Below are positions 1 to 5,877 of a stretch of DNA of 11,166 nucleotides, one piece after another. The translations under genes and the position numbers were made by a program. Origin of the DNA: Desulfobulbus sp. (GTDB taxonomy: Bacteria; Desulfobacterota; Desulfobulbia; Desulfobulbales; Desulfobulbaceae). Below the pieces are notes generated by a model. The model saw nothing but the letters and a program-made list of their open reading frames with translations. It had not been told where the DNA came from and ran no database searches. The stretch spans positions 1 through 11,166 of the forward strand of contig JAQUEZ010000200.1 of the NCBI GenBank assembly GCA_028684915.1, written 5' to 3'. Positions within the stretch are counted from its first letter, which is position 1. Each line of letters opens with the position of its first letter.

Positions 1-916
1 CCTGCACAATCCCAATCGGATTGCCGATTTCATGGGCCAAACCGGCAGCCAGCCTGCCGACCGAAGACAATTTTTCTGTACGCACCATCTCCTCGCGCCG
101 CGCAATCAATTGCTGATTTGCCCCCTGAAGGGAATCAACATGTTGCTGCAGCTTTTCTCGATCTGCCTGGATGCGCCCTAACATCTGCTGCATCGATCCG
201 GCCAACTGCTCCAACTCGTCGCCGCCCTGCAGAGCGAGAAAAGGCACACCGCGTTCATCGATGTAAGAATCGGTCAAGCGGATCAAATGTTCCACTGGCT
301 GAAAGATGCGGGCACGAAAGCGATAAAAACCGACAACCAACAATATGATCAAATTCACCCCAAGATAACCGGCTATGTAGCGCTGCAAAGAACGAATTTT
401 TGCATAGTGGGGCTCCAGGGTGTATCGCAGAGCAAGCGCCCCGACGGATTGATCCGGGGTTTTCAGCCGCAGAGCAATGTCCAGATATTCTTTGCCGGGC
501 ACAAAGGCAACCCAGGCAAGGCCGCCTAAAGAGCGCGCGCTCTTTCCCGACTGCAAGGATGCGGCCAAGGTTTGCTTCAGGGAATCGAGGTTCGCGTTAT
601 CGTCGCCAGAACAGGCGACAGTCGCGCCCTCAGCCTGGAAACAGCCCACGGAGGCTCCTGAAATCTTGACGCCTTCAGCAACCAAGGCGGCGAGAAACGC
701 AGGCGCAGCCATGCCGCCCTGGGGAAGAAGCGCCTCCTGTTGCTCTGCCAAAAGCATCAACTCCAACTCCTTTTCTCGCGCCAAGGACAAGGCGGATTCG
801 CGCAGCCAAAACGAAACGACGACAAAAAAGGTCAGCACCGTCGCCAAGGCGAGCAGCACGCAGAGCGTAGCAGTGACATGGAACTTCAAACCAAGACGCA
901 AGGCGCAGACACCCAT
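1..916 (-). CDS. Membrane sensor histidine kinase, N-terminal part (cut by window edge)
   Basis: Two-component sensor kinase of the inner membrane; about 305 residues are visible and the rest, including the ATPase domain, lies beyond position 1. Read on the minus strand from ATG 916: a hydrophobic segment at about residues 12-36, an extracytoplasmic sensor region (about 37-180), a second membrane segment (about 181-198), a HAMP linker (about 199-250, starting RFRARIFQPVEHL), a Gln/Glu-rich coiled coil, and the dimerisation/phosphoacceptor helix. The H-box reads GRLAAGLAHEIGNPIGIVQ with the phosphorylated His at about residue 295. An in-frame GTG lies just before the ATG (919); an in-frame stop lies upstream at 961-963, so no much longer form exists. 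It is divergent from the pilin gene, which has a sigma-54 promoter, so a PilS-like or NtrB-like role with an enhancer-binding regulator beyond the edge is plausible. That partner is inference; the kinase identity is firm. Confidence 0.9.
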   Translation of the reverse strand, partial: MGVCALRLGLKFHVTATLCVLLALATVLTFFVVVSFWLRESALSLAREKELELMLLAEQQEALLPQGGMAAPAFLAALVAEGVKISGASVGCFQAEGATVACSGDDNANLDSLKQTLAASLQSGKSARSLGGLAWVAFVPGKEYLDIALRLKTPDQSVGALALRYTLEPHYAKIRSLQRYIAGYLGVNLIILLVVGFYRFRARIFQPVEHLIRLTDSYIDERGVPFLALQGGDELEQLAGSMQQMLGRIQADREKLQQHVDSLQGANQQLIARREEMVRTEKLSSVGRLAAGLAHEIGNPIGIVQ

Positions 917-949
917 CACAGAAGAAAATACAGAAGGACCGCTTACCAG

Positions 950-984
950 TGACAAATATTGTCAGTACAAGACAATCCTTGTCA
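950..984. promoter_or_regulatory. Two tandem dyads TGACAA-N3-TTGTCA and GACAA-N3-TTGTC
   Basis: Seen directly: TGACAAATATTGTCA at 950-964 and GACAATCCTTGTC at 971-983, the same inverted repeat twice with centres 20 bp apart, about two helical turns. They sit in the divergent gap between the kinase start (916) and the pilin, about 140-165 bp upstream of the predicted pilin transcription start. That is a usual place for enhancer-binding protein sites. They also lie 35-70 bp upstream of the kinase start, so autoregulation is possible. Binding protein not known; a PilR/NtrC-like activator is the best guess. Confidence 0.5.
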
Positions 985-1093
985 GCAGCAGAGGGCCGTT
1001 AGCGTGAGTGCATTGTAGGAGGCGCGTTGCAAAAAGACAAAGGAAAGCTGATAACAAGCCGAAAGAAAAGAAAAATTAAATCAAGCGAAGAAT

Positions 1094-1109
1094 TGGCACG
1101 CACAGTGCT
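1094..1109 (+). promoter_or_regulatory. Sigma-54 (-24/-12) promoter of the pilin gene
   Basis: TGGCACGCACAGTGCT fits the sigma-54 consensus TGGCACGNNNNTTGCW with a single mismatch; GG and GC have the obligatory spacing. It predicts a transcription start near 1120 and a leader of about 70 nt before the pilin ATG. The leader holds GC-rich inverted repeats (TGCTGGC at 1113-1119 with GCCAGCA at 1138-1144, and the palindrome GCTGGCCAGC at 1134-1143). Sigma-54 control of type IV pilins through PilS/PilR is established in Pseudomonas and also reported for Geobacter. Confidence 0.8.
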
Positions 1110-1188
1110 AAGTGCTGGCAACAAGAAAATTCCGCTGGCCAGCAACGGGCCGGCGGCAACCAACACACACCTATCGGAGGGTACCCAC

Positions 1189-1632
1189 ATGACACTGAAC
1201 AAACTGAGACTGCAGGCAAACGAAAAAGGCTTCACCCTGATCGAGTTGATGATCGTTATCGCGATTATCGGCATCTTGGCGGCTATTGCTATTCCTAACT
1301 TTATTTCGTACAGAAACAAGACGTTCTGCTCAGCGGCAGAGTCTGACGCTAATGCTATTGGGGCCGCTCTTGCTGACTATTTTGCTATCCCAACACACAC
1401 TACAGTTCCTGCTGGAAACCCAACAGCTGCGCCACTCAGCGTTACACTGAGCGGTGCTGGCGCTAATGCAAATTCAGCTACCATTGCAGGAACCGACCCA
1501 AACCTTGGAATAACCATTACAGTAACTGACGGATCTGGACGATGCCCGTTTGATTATCGACAGTCGTCTGCTGATTGGAGCGACGTTGCCTCACCAGCAA
1601 AGGGTGTTTACACAAAACGTATTGCGCCGTGA
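1189..1632 (+). CDS. pilA: Type IV major pilin (type IVa prepilin)
   Basis: Structural subunit of type IV pili. The ATG at 1189 is chosen because a strong GGAGGG lies 7 nt upstream (1176-1181); the frame is open further upstream but only TTG-type starts occur there and they would precede the sigma-54 promoter. It gives 147 residues. A 14-residue leader ends KG, followed by FTLIELMIVIAIIGILAA, the class III signal cut by the PilD prepilin peptidase with methylation of Phe1; Glu5 is present. The mature protein is about 133 residues with Pro22 in the helix and two cysteines, at about mature 33 and 105, able to form a C-terminal disulfide. Aromatics at mature 1, 24, 27, 32, 50 and 51 resemble the spacing in Geobacter PilA. 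It is followed by a terminator and then by putative pilin-modification genes. The family call is very secure; the symbol is by family convention. Confidence 0.93.
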   Translation: MTLNKLRLQANEKGFTLIELMIVIAIIGILAAIAIPNFISYRNKTFCSAAESDANAIGAALADYFAIPTHTTVPAGNPTAAPLSVTLSGAGANANSATIAGTDPNLGITITVTDGSGRCPFDYRQSSADWSDVASPAKGVYTKRIAP

Positions 1633-1654
1633 TTGTTTCGTAGCGATGCTTTCT

Positions 1655-1682
1655 ACCAGGAGGAGATTCACCTCCTCCTGGT
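1655..1682 (+). terminator. Hairpin terminator after the pilin gene
   Basis: A perfect 11-bp stem, ACCAGGAGGAG (1655-1665) and CTCCTCCTGGT (1672-1682), with a 6-nt loop, lies 22 nt after the pilin stop and is followed by a T-rich stretch (TCTTAATTT). It would end most pilin transcripts and let only a fraction read into the next gene, giving much pilin and little enzyme. The U-run is imperfect, so leaky termination is likely. Confidence 0.75.
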
Positions 1683-1704
1683 TCTTAATTTACCTTGTCA
1701 TCAC

Positions 1705-3816
1705 ATGCAAAAAAGGTTCTCGAAAAACAATCACTATTTCATTTTTCTCCTAATTAGCATCTTAATTCTAATATGTTACAGCAGAACCTTTAACGCCCCA
1801 TGGCAACTTGACGACCCTCCTAACATTCTTGAAAATTTCCCCCTCCATATAGATAACCTTTTACCTGAAACACTTTACCGGACTCTATTTGCAAAACCTT
1901 TCGCAGAAGAGCAACTCTATCGCCCCGTAGCCAACCTCTCCTTCGCTCTTAATTGGTATTTCGGCCAAGACAACTCCTTTGGCTACCATCTCGTCAATCT
2001 ACTCGTCCACATTCTCACTGCAGCTTTTCTCTACAAAACAACACTGTTGCTTCTGCGCTCTTCTTCCTTTAAAAAACACCCAGAACAGGACATCCTCTTC
2101 ATTGCCCTGCTCAGCGCCGTACTCTGGGCCATCAATCCAATCCAGACCCAGGCCGTCACCTATATTGTTCAACGCATGGCTTCCATGGCCGCCATGTTTT
2201 TTGTTTTTTCGCTCTACTCGTATATTTGCGCCCGCCACGCAGAAAGGTGTGCCCAACGAGCCAGGAACCTACTCGCCTGCAGCCTCTTTTTCCTCTTGGC
2301 AATGGGATGCAAGGAAAATGTCGTTACCCTGATCCCCAGCCTGCTGCTCATTGAACTGCTGTTTTTTGAAACAAAAGACCGATTTTCACAGGCCATCCGA
2401 GCCGTGCTCGTTGCTGCCAACATCGTTTTTATCCTTGCCGCCGTTTATTACCTTGTCAGTCACGATTATCTCCATGCACTGACGACGCCCATAGGCAGCC
2501 GGCCCTTTTCTCTCCTTGAACGACTGCTGACCCAACCCTCCATTCTCCTGTTTTACCTTTCCCTGCTGCTGTATCCTTCACCGGATCGACTCTCTATCGA
2601 TCACAGCTTTCCGCTGTCGACCTCACTGCTTCACCCTTGGACCACCTTGCCCGCCTTGCTCGGACTCATTGCCTTGCTTGTCTTCGCCGTTCTCCAACGC
2701 CGAAAGACGCCTCTGCTCAGCTTTGCCCTTCTTTTTTTCTTCATCAATCACTTGGTGGAATCGACCATCATTCCGTTGGAACTAATTTTTGAGCACCGCA
2801 ATTATCTCCCCTCCTTTTTCCTGTTTCTCCCCATAGCCGCTGGCATCCATTGGGCAATCAAGCGCTCGGCCTCATCCAGCCGCTTGGTGCATGGCGCCCT
2901 CATAGGATTGATCCCACTTCTTCTTATCGCCATCGGCCTCGGAACCTACATCCGTAATCAGACCTGGGCCACGGAAGAGTCACTCTGGGCCGACGCCCTG
3001 ACCAAGGCTCCGAACAATGCCCGGCCATACGCCAAATTGGGTGAAATTTACGGTTGGCAGAAGGAGAAAACTCCAGAAAATCTGCAAACCGCTGTCGCCC
3101 TGCTCCACAACGCGCTGGAGCGAGAGAGCCCGCGCACATCGTTTAAAGCTGCCATCGTCGACAACATCGGCAAGGTCTACGCCAATTACGGCCTGCTCGA
3201 CCAAGCGGTCAAATATTACAATCAATCGTTGGAATTGAATCCCGATTTTATCAACTCAAGGTTTGACCTTGCCGAAGCCCTTACCCTACAGGGAAATTTC
3301 GCCCAAGCGCTGGAACAGATCGACAAGGTGATCACTCAAAATGACCTTCAAAGCCGATTTTTCAATCTCAAGACAATGCTGCTCCTCCGACTTGGTCGCC
3401 CCCAAGAGGCCGCAGAATGCAGCCACGAGGCTATGCAACGAACCTTTGTCAACAAGGAACGCTATTTTTACAATACCGGAGTAGCACTGACCAAGGCTGG
3501 TCACCTCAGTCAGGGAATGTGGTTTCTGCGCAGAGCAGCGCAGCATTTCCCCGACGACCGGCGAGTGCTCTGCAGTTTGGTGGAAAACCGCATCATGGCA
3601 GACGATGCCATTCTCGCTAAAAAATACATTACGCAGCTCCTTGCGGGGCAGAACATAACCACCCTGAAACAGGACTTGGGAGAACTCCGTCACGATTATT
3701 CCACCGTTCCGGTCAACATCGACCTCATATCTCCCAAAATTTTTGCAGCTACCCAGGAGATAGTTAGCAATCTGGAACAGACCTCGCCGATCAACGACCA
3801 TGAATCCAACAAGTAA
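1705..3816 (+). CDS. Multi-pass membrane GT-C-like (TMTC-related) protein with C-terminal TPR repeats
   Basis: Predicted 703-residue inner-membrane protein. The N-terminal two thirds is a series of hydrophobic helices beginning at residues 12-25. An acidic pair sits in the first periplasmic loop (LDDPPNI, Asp36-Asp37), where GT-C glycosyltransferases keep catalytic acidic residues. Two further stretches, NPIQTQAVTYIVQRMASMAA and EHRNYLPSFFLFLPIA, resemble the conserved TMTC/GT-C protein family. The last 260 or so residues are TPR units (for example IVDNIGKVYANYGLLDQAVK and ALTLQGNFAQALEQIDK). In bacteria, genes of this type often follow a pilin gene. Pilin glycosylation is a reasonable inference, not shown. 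The ATG at 1705 is the first ATG in frame and stands just before helix 1; no good ribosome binding site precedes it, and the frame is open back to a TTG at 1633 inside the terminator region, so the start is uncertain. Its end overlaps the next gene by 17 nt. Confidence 0.8.
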   Translation: MQKRFSKNNHYFIFLLISILILICYSRTFNAPWQLDDPPNILENFPLHIDNLLPETLYRTLFAKPFAEEQLYRPVANLSFALNWYFGQDNSFGYHLVNLLVHILTAAFLYKTTLLLLRSSSFKKHPEQDILFIALLSAVLWAINPIQTQAVTYIVQRMASMAAMFFVFSLYSYICARHAERCAQRARNLLACSLFFLLAMGCKENVVTLIPSLLLIELLFFETKDRFSQAIRAVLVAANIVFILAAVYYLVSHDYLHALTTPIGSRPFSLLERLLTQPSILLFYLSLLLYPSPDRLSIDHSFPLSTSLLHPWTTLPALLGLIALLVFAVLQRRKTPLLSFALLFFFINHLVESTIIPLELIFEHRNYLPSFFLFLPIAAGIHWAIKRSASSSRLVHGALIGLIPLLLIAIGLGTYIRNQTWATEESLWADALTKAPNNARPYAKLGEIYGWQKEKTPENLQTAVALLHNALERESPRTSFKAAIVDNIGKVYANYGLLDQAVKYYNQSLELNPDFINSRFDLAEALTLQGNFAQALEQIDKVITQNDLQSRFFNLKTMLLLRLGRPQEAAECSHEAMQRTFVNKERYFYNTGVALTKAGHLSQGMWFLRRAAQHFPDDRRVLCSLVENRIMADDAILAKKYITQLLAGQNITTLKQDLGELRHDYSTVPVNIDLISPKIFAATQEIVSNLEQTSPINDHESNK

Positions 3817-4975
3817 GCCAGGGAAGAGCACCTCCCGCCCGTATCATTATTATATCCTGCCCGTTCTCCTCCTCCTGCTTCTGGGGTTAGCCGACACCGG
3901 ATATCTGGCGTGGGCTCACTATAAAAATTATACTGATCTTGCTTTCAGCAGTTTTTGCGCCCTGTCCCCATCTTTCAACTGCGACACCGTGTCGCAAAGC
4001 CCCTGGTCCATCCTCCTTGGGCTCCCGCTTGCCTATTGGGGATTTTTTGCCTATGGGCTGTTTCTGCTGCTCTTTCTCGCCACCTGGGGTCAAACAAGCG
4101 GCTCAAAACAACTTTGGTCCTTTTTGCACCTCCTGGGGTTGCTGTATGCCGTTGCCGCTGTCTCATTCGGATATATTTCAGCAACCAAAATCAAGGCGCA
4201 TTGCATTCTCTGCCTAGCCAGTCATACCATCAGCTTTGCCCTGCTCTTTTTCAGCTGGATCATTCTGCGCCGATTCCTGGTCGGTTCTTTTTCAGCCGCA
4301 CTGAAAGATGGGCTCCGTTACATCTTCAACTCCCACCCCTTGAAAATCGGGCTCCTGGCTCTTTTGGGGGCCTTTCTCTGCACCAAAATTTTCCTGCCGC
4401 CCTATTGGCAATACACTCTGCCGCCCCTCACCCATACGATCTCCAACGGCTTGACCGAAGAAGGACATCCTTGGATCGGTGCGGAAAATCCTGCAATCAC
4501 CATTCATGAATATACTGATTACCAGTGTTTCCAATGCGGCAAGATGCATCAGTTCCTACGGCAACTGATTGCTGAACATCCCGAAAAAATAAAACTGATC
4601 CACCACCATTATCCCATGGATCATGAATTCAACACCATCATCGTCCCAGAGCCTTTCCATATCGGCGCCGGCAAAATGGCCATGATTGGTATTTACGCTG
4701 CCTCAAAAAATAAATTCTGGGAGATGAACGACGCACTGTATGCCTTGGGGCGACAAAAAGAACCTTTCAACACCAAGGCTCTTGCCGAAGTGACCGGGTT
4801 TAGTTCAGGTGAATTGGCAGCCGCAACGCGACATCCCCAGATACGAGAAGCGCTCTTGTATGATATCCGTCAAGGAATGAAACTGGAGATTGTTGGCACA
4901 CCAACCTTTGTGATTGACGGCAACGTGTACCCAGGCGCTCTTCCTGAAGATATTTTTAAACAAATCATGCAATGA
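3800..4975 (+). CDS. VKOR-DsbA fusion, periplasmic disulfide-forming oxidoreductase
   Basis: Two-domain enzyme of 391 residues that should make disulfide bonds in exported proteins and pass electrons to the quinone pool. The N-terminal VKOR-type four/five-helix domain (about 15-160) has the loop cysteines Cys53 and Cys61, the conserved region SPWSILLGLPLAYWG, and the quinone-site pair HCILC (Cys135, Cys138). After another membrane segment (about 182-200), a DsbA/thioredoxin-like domain (about 225-391) carries the active site DYQCFQCGKMH (Cys243, Cys246) and the cis-proline region GTPTFVIDG. All redox cysteines expected for the fusion are present. VKOR fused to a thioredoxin-fold domain replaces DsbA/DsbB in many bacteria. 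The start overlaps the upstream stop by 17 nt, so the two genes are probably co-translated. The two-cysteine pilin upstream is a likely client (inference). Confidence 0.92.
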   Translation: MNPTSKPGKSTSRPYHYYILPVLLLLLLGLADTGYLAWAHYKNYTDLAFSSFCALSPSFNCDTVSQSPWSILLGLPLAYWGFFAYGLFLLLFLATWGQTSGSKQLWSFLHLLGLLYAVAAVSFGYISATKIKAHCILCLASHTISFALLFFSWIILRRFLVGSFSAALKDGLRYIFNSHPLKIGLLALLGAFLCTKIFLPPYWQYTLPPLTHTISNGLTEEGHPWIGAENPAITIHEYTDYQCFQCGKMHQFLRQLIAEHPEKIKLIHHHYPMDHEFNTIIVPEPFHIGAGKMAMIGIYAASKNKFWEMNDALYALGRQKEPFNTKALAEVTGFSSGELAAATRHPQIREALLYDIRQGMKLEIVGTPTFVIDGNVYPGALPEDIFKQIMQ

Positions 4976-4984
4976 AACTCCCTG

Positions 4985-5011
4985 TTGTTTTGATGGTGTC
5001 GGCTGTATAAT
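4985..5011 (+). promoter_or_regulatory. Possible sigma-70 promoter before the MntA/HepT-like pair
   Basis: A perfect TATAAT stands at 5006-5011, preceded by a weak -35 TTGTTT at 4985-4990 with a short 15-bp spacer. The predicted start is near 5018, about 38 nt before the only ATG (5056) that could open the nucleotidyltransferase gene. It lies in the 80-nt gap after the VKOR-DsbA gene. The -10 is good and the -35 is poor. Confidence 0.4.
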
Positions 5012-5055
5012 GGCAAAATAACCGACCAGAAAAGATTCAGATCCAAGCTGACGCC

Positions 5056-5474
5056 ATGACACGCAATCACAAGCAAGCACAAACCCTCCCCCCAATAACA
5101 TCGCCGCCGTCTGTCGAGCACTCACCGCCGAGCCCAACCTGGAGTTTGCCGTTCTGGTTGGCAGTCGTGCCGGCAATCGTCATACCTCAAACAGCGACTG
5201 GGACATTGCCCTGCAATGGCAAAAAGATATGAACTGGCTGGAGCAACTGAGCCGCACCGAAACCCTGCGCCATAACTTGGCCAGCGCCCTGGCACTTCCT
5301 GCACATGCCATTGATCTCATCGACACCCCTCGGGCAAGTTTGGCAATGCGTGCTGAAATCGCCGAAAACGGGATTGCCCACATGGGCGAGGACGGACTCC
5401 CCTGGCAACGATTTCTGCGGAGAACATGGCGAGAACTGGAAGAACATTATTGGCAGGATATCTATGCGCACTGA
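5056..5474 (+). pseudogene. MntA-like nucleotidyltransferase (antitoxin), frameshifted near its start
   Basis: The frame ending at 5474 encodes a minimal nucleotidyltransferase: AVLVGSRAGNRHTSNSDWDI has the GSxA...DxD active site of MntA (type VII toxin-antitoxin), which AMPylates the HepT toxin to silence it. But this frame starts at a TGA (5049-5051) and contains no ATG, GTG or TTG before the active site; its first ATG (5229) lies after the catalytic motif. ATG 5056 opens a sensible N-terminus (MTRNHKQAQTLPP) in another frame; the two join if one more C is present in the run of six C at 5088-5093. So a 1-nt loss, a sequencing error or programmed slippage must be assumed. Restored, the protein would be about 139 residues, normal for the family. 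The end overlaps the HepT-like gene by 11 nt. Family call is firm; intactness is not. Confidence 0.75.
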
Positions 5475-5877
5475 CCTGTACCATGCCGAGACCAAACGTA
5501 ACGCCACTCAACAGGGCGCCCTGTTGGATGAAGCCCGTTCTCGTCTGCTTGCCTCGCAGCCTCTCTCGCCTCTTGAACAGAACGGTGTGCTGCATGGGCT
5601 CCAAGTGCTGATCGAAAATGCCATCGGCAAAGCCAAGCAGCAGCTCAAGGCACGGGATGAAGAAGTGCCCATTTCCGCTTACGACGCCTTTGCGACTTTG
5701 GCCCTGACAGGGCTTATCAGCCAGGAGAAACTGCCTGAATGGCACGGCATCATTGGCCTCCATAACCGTATTGTTCATGATTACATGAATGTGGATATGG
5801 ACAGAATCCTCACTTTGGTCAGCCAGGGCCACTACGCACTCCTGCTCGACTTTCTCATGGCCCCAATGAAACAATGA
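5464..5877 (+). CDS. HepT-like ribonuclease toxin (DUF86 family)
   Basis: Predicted 137-residue all-helical protein of the HepT/DUF86 family, the toxin half of MntA/HepT pairs (HEPN RNase). The C-terminal signature reads GLHNRIVHDYMNVD (about residues 98-111). The family motif R-X4-H-X-Y normally begins with Arg; here that place is His100, while His105 and Tyr107, the residue type AMPylated by MntA, remain, and Arg102 is close by. The start ATG 5464 has AGGA 5 nt upstream and overlaps the end of the mntA-like frame by 11 nt, the usual tight arrangement; the longer open frame upstream only shadows that gene. Its stop overlaps the next start as ATGA. RNase activity is inferred from the family; the altered motif makes activity less certain. 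Confidence 0.82.
   Translation: MRTDLYHAETKRNATQQGALLDEARSRLLASQPLSPLEQNGVLHGLQVLIENAIGKAKQQLKARDEEVPISAYDAFATLALTGLISQEKLPEWHGIIGLHNRIVHDYMNVDMDRILTLVSQGHYALLLDFLMAPMKQ

Noticed and set aside
118..1007. Several plus-strand frames of 60-176 residues across 118-1007
   Set aside because: They lie antisense to the histidine kinase, whose HAMP and H-box motifs are clear; none has a recognisable motif.
1027..1188. Longer N-terminus of the pilin from a TTG at 1027
   Set aside because: It would place 54 residues before the short prepilin leader and start upstream of the sigma-54 promoter; ATG 1189 has a strong ribosome binding site.
3286..3831. Minus-strand 181-residue frame
   Set aside because: Antisense to the TPR repeats, which have clear periodic motifs.
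3955..4509. Plus-strand 184-residue frame inside the VKOR-DsbA gene
   Set aside because: Shadow frame; the VKOR and DsbA cysteine motifs fix the real frame.
5317..5874. Minus-strand 185-residue frame
   Set aside because: Antisense to the HepT-like gene, whose motif and overlaps fix the real strand.
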